From the NCBI RefSeq assembly GCF_947494875.1, contig NZ_CANLWM010000003.1:62001-126000 (forward strand): a stretch of DNA of 64,000 nt, written 5' to 3'. A program made the position numbers and the translations under genes. Origin of the DNA: an uncultured Williamsia sp. (GTDB taxonomy: Bacteria; Actinomycetota; Actinomycetes; Mycobacteriales; Mycobacteriaceae). The notes beneath the pieces were generated by a model. The model was not told where the DNA came from. It was given only the letters and a program-made list of their open reading frames with translations, and did not search any database. Below are positions 57,057 to 64,000 of this stretch, in pieces. Every line of letters begins with the position of its first letter. Position 1 is the stretch's first letter.

Positions 57057-58649
57057 GTGACCAGCTTCCGGCGTTCGACGACCACCGTGGTGGCGGTCGT
57101 TCTCGCGACCATCGGCCTCGTCGCGGCCGTCCCGACCGCGACCGCGTCTCCGTCCGCCGTCCGCGTCGCCGGCGGCGCGGTCAGCGGATTCGATCGCGAC
57201 GGCGTCGACACCTACTTCGGCGTGCCGTTCGCGTCCGCGGCGCGCTTCGCGCCACCCGGACCGGCTCGTCCCTGGTCCGGAGTACGTGCGGCGACACAGC
57301 ACGGCCCGCAGTGCCCCCAGGCGCTGCCGACGCCGGGGATCGCGATCCCGTCGTCGGTGCCGATCCCCAGTCCGACGAGCGAGGACTGCCTCTCCGTCGA
57401 CCTCTACGTCCCGAAGAACGCCGCGGGCCGAAACCTGCCGGTGATGGTCTACCTGTACGGCGGCGCGTTCCTCCTCGGGTCGAACTTCCAGTACGACGCC
57501 CCGTCCGAGATCGCGCGCAGCGGGGACGTCATCGTCGCGGTGCCCAACTACCGCGTCGGGCCGTTCGGATTCCTCGCGCTCCCCGAACTCGCGGCCCAGA
57601 ACAAGGGCGTCAGTGGAACGTTCGGCATCGCCGATCAGCAATACGCACTGCGGTGGGTGCGCGACAACATCGGCGCCTTCGGCGGCGACCCCCATGACGT
57701 CACGATCTTCGGTGAGTCGGCCGGCGGGATGAGCGTGTGCCTGCAGGTCGCGGCGCCCGGATCCCGCGGGCTGTTCCGCCGCGCGATCTCCGAGAGCGGC
57801 GGCTGCGCGCGGAGCCCCTTGGTCCCGCCGTCCCAGGCCGAGGGGGTACGCCGTTCGGAAGCCTATGCAGCGCAGGTCGGTTGCAGTGACGCACGGACGC
57901 GCCTGGCATGCCTCCGCCGACTGCCGATCGACCGACTCCTGGACTCACCCACGACGAAGTTCGACAGTGCGGCCGTCACGTGGACCCCCTTCCTGGACGG
58001 GACCGTGCTGACGCAGACGCCGGAGGACGCGCTGCGCGACGGTGCCGCACGGGACACGCCACTCATCATCGGCAGCAACGCGAACGAGGGCGCCGTCTTC
58101 GTGCTCCTCTTCGACTACGTGAGCCGGCAGCGACTCGTCACCGAGGCGTCCTATCGGCAGACCGTCGAGGAGCTCTACACCGACCGCGCACCACGGATCC
58201 TGGCCGCGTACCCCTCGTCGCGCTACGGCTCGCCCGCCGCGGCTCTGACCGCGGTCTACACGGACTCGCTGTTCGCGTGCCCGGCCCTCGCCACGGCGCG
58301 CGCGGCGTCCGCCGGCGGGGCGACGGTGTGGCAGTACCGGTTCGCGGTGAAGCCGGTCGGCGACAACCCCGTCCTGCCGGGCGCCTTCCATGCGGCCGAG
58401 ATCCCGTTCCTCTTCAACCGGCTCGGCGGGGTGCCCGTCCCCTGGACGGGGGCGTCGGCCGCGTTCGCCGCGCAGATGAAGCGGCAGTGGTCGACGTTCG
58501 CACGCACCGGGAGCCCGAACGGCCCGGGATCGCCGCAGTGGACGCCGTGGTCGCCGTCGGACCCGCGGTTCCTGTCGCTCGACATCCCCACGTCGTCCAT
58601 GCGGTCGGGGTTCTCCGATCTGCACAAGTGTGGGGTGTGGCTCGGTTAG
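57057..58649 (+). CDS. Secreted type-B carboxylesterase
   Basis: A 530-residue carboxylesterase (COesterase family). Residues 1-30 form a Sec signal peptide ending TATA. The nucleophile Ser221 is in GESAGG (219-224), the oxyanion motif is YGGAF (134-138), the acid is probably the Glu in SNANEGAV, and the base the His in [10 protein letters not shown]. Cys86 and Cys111 are placed to form the family disulfide. It probably hydrolyses esters outside the cell. Shared MarR-type operator and position next to padC suggest phenolic (hydroxycinnamoyl) esters, which is inference. GTG at 57057 after GAAAGGGG. The stop overlaps the IclR gene by 4 bases. Confidence 0.9.
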   Translation: MTSFRRSTTTVVAVVLATIGLVAAVPTATASPSAVRVAGGAVSGFDRDGVDTYFGVPFASAARFAPPGPARPWSGVRAATQHGPQCPQALPTPGIAIPSSVPIPSPTSEDCLSVDLYVPKNAAGRNLPVMVYLYGGAFLLGSNFQYDAPSEIARSGDVIVAVPNYRVGPFGFLALPELAAQNKGVSGTFGIADQQYALRWVRDNIGAFGGDPHDVTIFGESAGGMSVCLQVAAPGSRGLFRRAISESGGCARSPLVPPSQAEGVRRSEAYAAQVGCSDARTRLACLRRLPIDRLLDSPTTKFDSAAVTWTPFLDGTVLTQTPEDALRDGAARDTPLIIGSNANEGAVFVLLFDYVSRQRLVTEASYRQTVEELYTDRAPRILAAYPSSRYGSPAAALTAVYTDSLFACPALATARAASAGGATVWQYRFAVKPVGDNPVLPGAFHAAEIPFLFNRLGGVPVPWTGASAAFAAQMKRQWSTFARTGSPNGPGSPQWTPWSPSDPRFLSLDIPTSSMRSGFSDLHKCGVWLG

Positions 58650-59572
58650 ACGGCGACCGTCGAGGGGCCGGGCACGTCCCAGGGCAGTGGCTCGGACAGT
58701 TCGGTGATCGCCTGCGCCGTGCGGTCGAGTTCGTCGGCCACCTGCGTGATCTCGTCGGGTGTCATCGAGCTGACACAGAGCGCGTGCAGCGACGCGGTCG
58801 GCAGCCCGCGGTCGGGCGCCGGGATCGCCACCGACACCGTCGCCACCCGGTGCGACGCCGCCGATCGCAGTTCGTCGTCGTCGAGATCGACCGTGGTGAG
58901 ATCCGCGACCGCGGTCGCGAGGCGAGAGGTGATGGGGTCGACGTCGATGAGCTCGCCCGCGCTCGGGACATCGGCCGACCGGAGGGCGGAGAACGCGGCG
59001 ATCACCTGTTCGTGGATCTCGCTGAAGTTCTCCACCGAGAACCGTCGGTCCCGGATGGCGGGCAGCACCCGGTCCATCCGAGACGCGAACGCCTCGTCGT
59101 CGGGCACGGAGGAGAACCATTGCGCCAGTGACTCGCCGGTGTCCCACGCGGCGAAGTCCCTGCCGAACGGCGCGGCGTACGGGGCGCGAAAGCCGACCTG
59201 CGGCATCTCCACCCGGTGCCCGCGGCTGTGGGTGATGACGAGCTGCCGGCGGACCAGACGCAGGACGAACACGGGCCGCTCCAGGCGGGCGTGCAACTGG
59301 TCGAGACACCCGTCGAACGCGCTGTGCCGCCCGGCCCGCCCTCCGACGACCTCGGCTGCCCGCGGACCGAGCGACAGATGGGCGGTGTCCGGGGAACGCG
59401 TCGCCCACCCGTTCTCGACGAGCGCGCCGACGATCGCGTGTCCCGTCGCGTAGCTGATCGAGAGCCCGCTCAGCAGACCGGTCAGTGAAACTCCCTGCGG
59501 CGGAGCGCAAGCGAGCGCCTCCAGGATGCGCAGCACGCGCTCGGTCGGTGGCGAGGGTGATTGACGTCTCAT
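58646..59572 (-). CDS. IclR-family transcriptional regulator
   Basis: A 308-residue IclR-type regulator: N-terminal winged helix (about 10-75; PTERVLRILEALACAPPQGVS and SYATGHAIVGALVENGW) and a C-terminal effector domain with the usual SVAIPAPDRG segment. ATG at 59572; the huge open frame beyond it is shadow of the VWA gene. It is divergent from the membrane cluster that starts at 59670 and is the natural candidate to control it. Inverted repeats built from ATCGA lie in the gap. Effector unknown. Confidence 0.88.
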   Translation of the reverse strand: MRRQSPSPPTERVLRILEALACAPPQGVSLTGLLSGLSISYATGHAIVGALVENGWATRSPDTAHLSLGPRAAEVVGGRAGRHSAFDGCLDQLHARLERPVFVLRLVRRQLVITHSRGHRVEMPQVGFRAPYAAPFGRDFAAWDTGESLAQWFSSVPDDEAFASRMDRVLPAIRDRRFSVENFSEIHEQVIAAFSALRSADVPSAGELIDVDPITSRLATAVADLTTVDLDDDELRSAASHRVATVSVAIPAPDRGLPTASLHALCVSSMTPDEITQVADELDRTAQAITELSEPLPWDVPGPSTVAV

Positions 59573-59612
59573 ACTGTAAGCGTTACCGTTCCGCTCAGAT
59601 AGTCGATGCTCG

Positions 59613-59628
59613 TATCGAGAATTCGATA
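59613..59628. promoter_or_regulatory. Palindromes in the IclR / membrane-cluster promoter region
   Basis: TATCGA / TCGATA with a 4-base spacer, and an overlapping TCGAT / ATCGA pair starting at about 59603. The region 59573-59640 is strikingly AT-richer than its surroundings and is a likely promoter with IclR operator. Confidence 0.5.
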
Positions 59629-59669
59629 ATAGGGTATCGGCGCGACGAGACGGCGGAGGCGGACGCGGC

Positions 59670-59768
59670 ATGTGGGAAGAGATCGTCCGGCTGGTGATCG
59701 CGTGGGGGATCATCGCGCTGATCATCGCCTTCTGGTACTGGCTGCTGTCCAACATCGGGACCTTCTGA
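59670..59768 (+). CDS. 32-residue single-span membrane peptide
   Basis: A short reading frame, MWEEIVRLVIAWGIIALIIA onward to a stop at 59766, encoding one strongly hydrophobic helix (about 6-26) rich in Trp and Ile. It has a GGAGGCGG ribosome-binding site about 9 bases upstream and is the first gene after the IclR-controlled promoter, 8 bases before the VWA gene. No known family is recognised. Position, hydrophobicity and ribosome-binding site make it likely to be translated; it could be a small subunit of the membrane complex encoded downstream. Confidence 0.65.
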   Translation: MWEEIVRLVIAWGIIALIIAFWYWLLSNIGTF

Positions 59769-59776
59769 GGCCCCAC

Positions 59777-61291
59777 GTGACCTTCTCCACCACCGACAAC
59801 CTGCGTCGCCAGACGACGTTCGGCGTGATCGCCGCCGCGTTGTCCGACGGTCGCAGGCAGGGTGCGCGACTCGTCGGCGGCGAGAAGCGGTCGTTCGGGC
59901 TGACGAAGTCGGGCACCGTCGTCGAGGTGCCCTGGCCGGTCCCCAGCGGGTGGTCGGATGCCACGACGTCGTGCGGCATCGCCCTGCAGTGCGCTCCGTC
60001 CAAGGACCTCCTCCGTGCCCGACCCGCCGCGTCCGGTCGCGTGGAGGCGGCAGTGACGGTCGTCGAGGGTGGGGTCGCGCTCTCCTGGGTGTCGCGCCGC
60101 TGGCCGGGCCTCGTCGCCGATCTCGCGGAGGACGTCGGCGAGTTGCCTCGCTACCCGGAGGATCTCGCACTCGAGGACATGCTCCGCGAGGCCGACCTGC
60201 TCGTCCGGGCCGGTGCGCCTGCGCCCCACCCGATCCTGGGGCGTCTGTCGGCCCCGCAGGTGATCGCGCGTCCGCGCGTGACCGGCCGCCGCGTGCTGGG
60301 TCGCCTTCCCTGGGTGTCGCGCGAGACCGCCGCGAAGCGACACATGTCGGTACCCGTCGGCGGCAACGGCGGTGCACCGACCAGCACGCTCCCACCACCG
60401 TCGCGACCGGAGGACGACGACACGCACAACGAGAACGACCGCCGGTCGGGCATCTCGTACCCCGAGTGGAACATCTGGTCGAACAGTTTCCTGCCCGACC
60501 ACGTCACGGTGCTCGAGACGGTCGTCCCCGCCCGGGACGCGGGTACCGATGCCGGCATCACCTCCCTGGACCCGTGGTTCCGCCGGCGCCTGCACCGGAC
60601 CGTGGTGCGCGGCCTCGACGACGGCTCCGACCTGGACGTCGACGCCTATGTCCGGCATGTCGTCGACGAGGTCGTGGGCGACCCGGGCGAACCCCGCTGG
60701 TTCCAGGAACTCCGCCCCACCCTGCGGGACGTCACGTCCGCCGTCCTCGTCGACGGATCCGCATCGCTGTCGTCGCACGAGGGGGCCGCGTTCTCGTTCG
60801 AGTTGCGCTGTGCCGACGCGCTGTCGGCGTCGATGACCCGAGCGCGCGAACGGCACGCGATCTTCGTGTTCAACGGCGACACCCGACACAACGTGAAGGT
60901 GCAGCGCCTCAAGGACTTCGACGACCCACGTCCGGTGTCCCTGACGTCGTCCGGTCTGACGACCGGCGGGTACACGCGCCTGGGAGCGGCCATCCGGCAC
61001 GCGACCGCACGACTGAACGCCGCGACCGGATCGCGGCGGGTGCTGTTGATCCTCGGTGACGGTCTCATGTCGGACGAGGGGTACGAGGGTCACTACGCCT
61101 GGGCGGACACCGCTCACGCCGTCACGGAAGCCGAGGAGGCGGGGATCGTCCTGTATTACATCGGAGTCGGGGTCGTCCGCGTCGACCCGCTGCCCGAGGT
61201 GTTCGGCCGGGAACGGTCGTGTCGGATCACACGGTTGGACCAGCTGCCGGACGTCCTGGCGTCGGTGCACGCGGGACTGGTCGCGGCATGA
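59777..61291 (+). CDS. VWA-domain protein, NorD/CbbO-like
   Basis: A 504-residue protein with a C-terminal von Willebrand factor A domain (about 318-504). The MIDAS motif DGSAS is at 326-330, with GLTTGGYTRLG and LGDGLMSDEGYEG supplying the other metal-site loops. The N-terminal ~300 residues match no domain I recognise. With the AAA+ protein that follows it forms a NorD/NorQ- or CbbO/CbbQ-type pair, which remodels or inserts metal into large enzymes such as nitric oxide reductase, RuBisCO or CO dehydrogenase. GTG at 59777; the stop overlaps the AAA+ start by 4 bases. Here the VWA gene precedes the ATPase gene, the reverse of norQ-norD. Confidence 0.82.
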   Translation: MTFSTTDNLRRQTTFGVIAAALSDGRRQGARLVGGEKRSFGLTKSGTVVEVPWPVPSGWSDATTSCGIALQCAPSKDLLRARPAASGRVEAAVTVVEGGVALSWVSRRWPGLVADLAEDVGELPRYPEDLALEDMLREADLLVRAGAPAPHPILGRLSAPQVIARPRVTGRRVLGRLPWVSRETAAKRHMSVPVGGNGGAPTSTLPPPSRPEDDDTHNENDRRSGISYPEWNIWSNSFLPDHVTVLETVVPARDAGTDAGITSLDPWFRRRLHRTVVRGLDDGSDLDVDAYVRHVVDEVVGDPGEPRWFQELRPTLRDVTSAVLVDGSASLSSHEGAAFSFELRCADALSASMTRARERHAIFVFNGDTRHNVKVQRLKDFDDPRPVSLTSSGLTTGGYTRLGAAIRHATARLNAATGSRRVLLILGDGLMSDEGYEGHYAWADTAHAVTEAEEAGIVLYYIGVGVVRVDPLPEVFGRERSCRITRLDQLPDVLASVHAGLVAA

Positions 61292-62079
61292 CGGCCGCGG
61301 TGCGATCGGGGTCCGACTACGTCCAGGCCGGCAACGAGGTCGACGTGGTTCTGGCCGCCTACCGCAGTCGTCTGCCCGTGATGTTGACCGGACCCACCGG
61401 CTGCGGGAAGACCCGGCTGGTGGAGCACCTCGGAGCGCAGCTCGGCCTGCCCGTGGTCACCATCAGCTGCCACGACGACCTGACGAGCGCCGATCTCGTC
61501 GGCCGCTTCACGGTGTCGGGCGGCGACGTCGCATGGCATGACGGGCCACTCACACGCGCGGTGAAGACGGGCGCCATCTGCTACCTCGACGAGGTCGTCG
61601 AGGCCAGGCACGACTCGCTCGCCGTGCTGCACGCGCTGACCGACCATCGGCGGACCCTCTACCTCGACCGGTCGGACGAGGTGGTCACGGCCCCGGACTC
61701 GTTCATGCTGATCAGCTCCTACAACCCCGCGTACCGCAGCACCTTGAAGGACCTCAAACCGTCCTTCCGCCAGCGGTTCGTCACGGTGCCGCTGACCTAC
61801 CTGCCGCCCGACCGGGAACGCGACGTCATCATCGCCGAGGCCGGTGTCGCCGCCGGGGTCGCCGAGCGTCTGGTCTCCTGCGCGACGGCGATACGCGGAG
61901 CGGACAAGGCTTTTCACCTCGAACCTCCGTCGACACGAGTCCTGGTCGCCGCGGCCCGGCTCACCGCGGCGGGGGTCGACGAGTTCACCGCGGTCGAGAG
62001 CTGCGTGCTCGCCCCCCTCAGTTCCGACGGTGCGATCTCCGACGGTCTCCGCGCCGTCGCCTCGGCCGTATTCCCATGA
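61288..62079 (+). CDS. MoxR/NorQ-family AAA+ ATPase
   Basis: A 263-residue AAA+ ATPase of the NorQ/CbbQ branch of MoxR proteins. Walker A GPTGCGKTRLV (about 35-45), the family segment SCHDDLTSADLVGRF (60-74) and Walker B ICYLDEVVEARHD (97-109) are all present, and FMLISSYNP is sensor 1. Typical length is 260-300. It probably works as a hexamer with the VWA protein to activate a client enzyme. ATG at 61288 overlaps the VWA stop by 4 bases. The client is not identifiable in the window. Confidence 0.9.
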   Translation: MTAAVRSGSDYVQAGNEVDVVLAAYRSRLPVMLTGPTGCGKTRLVEHLGAQLGLPVVTISCHDDLTSADLVGRFTVSGGDVAWHDGPLTRAVKTGAICYLDEVVEARHDSLAVLHALTDHRRTLYLDRSDEVVTAPDSFMLISSYNPAYRSTLKDLKPSFRQRFVTVPLTYLPPDRERDVIIAEAGVAAGVAERLVSCATAIRGADKAFHLEPPSTRVLVAAARLTAAGVDEFTAVESCVLAPLSSDGAISDGLRAVASAVFP

Positions 62080-62116
62080 CGGCCCGCCAGCGCTCACCCC
62101 GACGAAGGACGCATCG

Positions 62117-62236
62117 ATGAACGAGAGAGACAAGCAGCGCAAGCGCGCTCTCATTGTCTTCCAGATCATGATCTATGGCTTCATGATCGGCATGTTCGCT
62201 CTGCAGTTGAGCATGCTGTTCACCAGGGACTGGTGA
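62117..62236 (+). CDS. 39-residue single-span membrane peptide
   Basis: A short gene, MNERDKQRKRALIVFQIMIY onward, with a basic N-terminus (KQRKRA) and one helix rich in Met, Phe and Ile (about 11-34). GAAGGA lies about 8 bases before the ATG. It starts 37 bases after the AAA+ gene and ends 7 bases before the next membrane protein. The positive-inside rule would leave its N-terminus in the cytoplasm. No family recognised. Second microprotein of the cluster. Confidence 0.72.
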   Translation: MNERDKQRKRALIVFQIMIYGFMIGMFALQLSMLFTRDW

Positions 62237-62243
62237 CGCCGCA

Positions 62244-62963
62244 ATGGTTTTCGGATCACGTACCAAGAACACGACCGACGGTGGACTCGGACCGGCGGTG
62301 GCCTTCGACGAACACCATGAGAGGTCGCGGGAGGCGCAGCGGAGGTCCGATCGATGGCTCATCGTCGGCACCCTGCTCATGGGCACCCTCGTCCTGGGAC
62401 CGATCGGCCTCGTCGCCTTCGTGCGCGGCCTGCTGCTGATCAGACGGGCCGAGCGCGACGGGCTGTCGGTGCGCCCGCTGATGGTCACGCTCATCGGCTA
62501 TGTCGTCATCCTCGACGCCGCCATCAACACCATCGGGTGGGGGCTCGACCTGTTCGCCAACCACGCGTTGATCACCCGGACGATCTTCACCGCCTGGGGC
62601 AACTTCATGGACGGCGGCTACAACTGGCACTACAACGAGCTGTGGATCGGCGGGTCGGGCGCACCCGGTGAGAAGGCCTGGGTGATCGTCAGCGTCTTCG
62701 TCATCTTCCCGATGCGCATCGCGGCCGCCATCGGCTTCCTGCAGATGAAGCGATGGGGGCACCAGTGGATCATCATGACCTGCTGGTTCGGGGTCATCGC
62801 CTGGGTGGGATACGTCATCAACATGACGATCTACGCCGACGTCCGATTCGCCGGGACCACGCTCCCGGTCATCGGGTGGTGGGCCTACAACGTCTTCTAC
62901 ATCACGCCGTTCCTCGCGATCCCGTATCTCCACACGGTGAACAAAGAGATATTCACGGACTGA
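62244..62963 (+). CDS. Five-span integral membrane protein of unknown function
   Basis: A 239-residue membrane protein. A soluble ~40-residue N-terminus is followed by hydrophobic segments at about 42-68, 80-103, 144-165, 172-195 and 205-227. The loop between the second and third (about 112-140) is rich in aromatic and polar residues, including [11 protein letters not shown] with His and Asn residues that could bind a cofactor or metal. I do not recognise the family with confidence. Given the NorD/NorQ-type pair upstream it is a candidate membrane enzyme subunit or an electron-transfer partner. ATG at 62244, 7 bases after the 39-residue peptide gene. Confidence 0.7.
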   Translation: MVFGSRTKNTTDGGLGPAVAFDEHHERSREAQRRSDRWLIVGTLLMGTLVLGPIGLVAFVRGLLLIRRAERDGLSVRPLMVTLIGYVVILDAAINTIGWGLDLFANHALITRTIFTAWGNFMDGGYNWHYNELWIGGSGAPGEKAWVIVSVFVIFPMRIAAAIGFLQMKRWGHQWIIMTCWFGVIAWVGYVINMTIYADVRFAGTTLPVIGWWAYNVFYITPFLAIPYLHTVNKEIFTD

Positions 62964-63000
62964 TGACGACGCGAACGACGAACGTGGAGAGTGGGATCGG

Positions 63001-63447
63001 ATGAGCGACAAGGATGCGACGACGGACACGCCGGCGAAGGAGGTGCTGCCCGAGGGCACGACCCCGGCGTTCGCCCGGATGCACCGCTACCTCAAGCGGG
63101 GTCTGTTCATCGTGCTGTTCGGTCTGGTGATCGAGGGTTCGCTCACCGTCCCGGCGCTGGCGGTCTACTACGGGTGGCCGCAACTGTCGCTGACCGACAT
63201 CTGCAGTGAGCTCTACAAGGTCCGCTACTCCGACGACTCACTGACGTGTCGCAACCCCTACCCACTCAACGGCCCGCCCTTCGGTGGTGCCCCTGAGGCC
63301 GCCCACCAGACGACGGCGCAGGACAGGTGGGGCGTCCAACCCAAGCCGGAGTACCCCAAGATCGGGTTCCGTGAACTCGTGCGCAAACACGAGGAACGGC
63401 TCGCCCGCGAGAAACAGGAGAAGGAGAAGGAGGGGGCCACACGATGA
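63001..63447 (+). CDS. Single-span membrane protein with periplasmic Cys pair and charged tail
   Basis: A 148-residue protein with a soluble N-terminus, one hydrophobic helix at about 33-58 ([20 protein letters not shown]), a following segment with two cysteines (DICSELYKV and SLTCRNPYP) and a C-terminal highly charged, probably coiled-coil tail ([18 protein letters not shown]). No family recognised. It starts 37 bases after the five-span protein and overlaps the epimerase start by 4 bases, so it belongs to the same transcript. Confidence 0.7.
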   Translation: MSDKDATTDTPAKEVLPEGTTPAFARMHRYLKRGLFIVLFGLVIEGSLTVPALAVYYGWPQLSLTDICSELYKVRYSDDSLTCRNPYPLNGPPFGGAPEAAHQTTAQDRWGVQPKPEYPKIGFRELVRKHEERLAREKQEKEKEGATR

Positions 63448-64000
63448 CCGAGGTCGTACTCGTCACCGGCGCAACAGGACTTGTCGGAACCGCTGTCGTC
63501 GACCACCTCGCCGGTGAGGGACGGACCGTGGTCGCCACCGACCTCGACACCCCGGACAACCGCCGTAAGGCGGCCCGGTGGGAGGGAAGCGACGGCGTCA
63601 GCGTCCACTGGGCGGACCTGACCGATCACTCCGACGTCGAGGCCGTGCTCGAGAAGGTCGAGCCATCGGCGATCGTCCACCTCGCGGCGGTCATCCCACC
63701 GTTCTGCTACGGCAGGCCCGGCCTGGCGCGGACGGTGAACGTCGACGCGACGGCAGGCCTCAGCCGCGCAGCGGCCACCCGCCCCCGACCGCCGCGGATC
63801 GTCCTGGCGTCGAGTGTCGCCGTCTACGGTCCGCGAAACCCGGTCAAGCACAGCGGTGTTCTCACCAGTGACACGCCGGTCGCGCCCTACGACATGTATG
63901 GGCAGCACAAGGTGGAGGCCGAGCAGATCGTGCGCGACTCCGGCCTGGACTGGGTGATCCTGCGGCTCGGGGGTGTGTTGACCGTCGAGGCGGCGACGTC
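63444..64000 (+). CDS. NAD-dependent epimerase/dehydratase (SDR), 3'-truncated by window
   Basis: The first ~185 residues of an extended short-chain dehydrogenase. The nucleotide loop is [18 protein letters not shown] (about 5-22), the adenine-binding Asp-Leu is in ATDLDTP, and the catalytic triad elements are the Ser of LASSVAVYG and Tyr-x3-Lys in [12 protein letters not shown]. It resembles sugar-nucleotide epimerases and 3-beta-hydroxysteroid dehydrogenase-like proteins; the missing C-terminus would help tell. ATG at 63444 overlaps the upstream stop by 4 bases. Confidence 0.88.
   Translation, partial: MTEVVLVTGATGLVGTAVVDHLAGEGRTVVATDLDTPDNRRKAARWEGSDGVSVHWADLTDHSDVEAVLEKVEPSAIVHLAAVIPPFCYGRPGLARTVNVDATAGLSRAAATRPRPPRIVLASSVAVYGPRNPVKHSGVLTSDTPVAPYDMYGQHKVEAEQIVRDSGLDWVILRLGGVLTVEAAT

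Noticed and set aside
62244-62963. Five-span membrane protein as a PmoA/AmoA-type copper monooxygenase subunit or AveC-like spirocyclase
   Set aside because: Size and membrane topology are only broadly similar; I could not match conserved metal ligands or signature motifs, so no such name is given.

Overview
The window is 64 kb of very GC-rich, gene-dense DNA with many GTG starts and many 4-base ATGA/GTGA gene overlaps. It comes from a mycolic-acid-forming actinobacterium (Mycobacteriales; a Gordonia/Williamsia/Rhodococcus-type genome is my best guess). The strongest pointers are two MspA-family mycomembrane porins, a GuaB1-type protein, a mycothiol-type PIG-L deacetylase fold, RecBCD, and a gene order from gcvP to ndh that parallels, from memory, Mycobacterium tuberculosis Rv1832-Rv1854c. 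There are no rRNA or tRNA genes, insertion sequences, phage genes or CRISPR arrays that I can see.

Layout. 1-3.1 kb: 3' part of gcvP and an alpha/beta hydrolase. 3.1-14.4 kb: a long minus-strand block reading blaI, M56 peptidase, gnd, guaB1, two CNNM/CBS membrane proteins, a 299-aa protein of uncertain function, malate synthase G (glcB) and a membrane-anchored binding-like protein. 14.7-19.9 kb: a PaaI-type thioesterase, an unusual repeat region, then the urease operon ureABC-F-G-D. 19.9-23.6 kb: minus-strand ndh, a GNAT acetyltransferase and a two-domain TIGR01777 epimerase. 23.8-27.1 kb: an FAD oxidoreductase, DUF1365 and CFA-synthase-like lipid-modification operon. 27.2-36.1 kb: a thioesterase followed by recC-recB-recD, tightly overlapped. 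36.1-39.2 kb: minus-strand glycosyltransferase, PIG-L deacetylase and glutamate decarboxylase. 39.4-44.5 kb: htpG, an ammonium transporter and two tandem porins, closed by a perfect 16-bp-stem terminator.

44.6-55.4 kb is mixed accessory metabolism: a beta-propeller lipoprotein, a VOC protein, a second copy of the 21-bp repeat element, an FAD oxidoreductase with a DUF1295 membrane protein, an acetoacetate-decarboxylase-like protein, a short UvrA-like ATPase, an XRE-cupin regulator divergent from a thioredoxin-reductase-like protein, and an AceE-like thiamine enzyme. 55.4-58.6 kb holds a phenolic acid decarboxylase with a DUF3237 protein, a divergent MarR regulator and a secreted carboxylesterase. 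Two matching palindromes (TTTTG-N3-CAAAA) in the two promoter regions suggest one small MarR regulon. 58.6-64 kb holds an IclR regulator divergent from a run of genes containing a 32-aa membrane peptide, a NorD-like VWA protein, a NorQ/MoxR-like AAA+ ATPase, a 39-aa membrane peptide, two further membrane proteins and an NAD-dependent epimerase cut by the window end.

The items most worth follow-up are the NorD/NorQ membrane cluster at the right edge, whose client enzyme is not visible; the 21-bp inverted repeat element seen twice between stop codons and neighbouring genes; the MarR operator pair; and an intergenic region at 14.4-14.7 kb with an iron-box-like palindrome and a strong hairpin.
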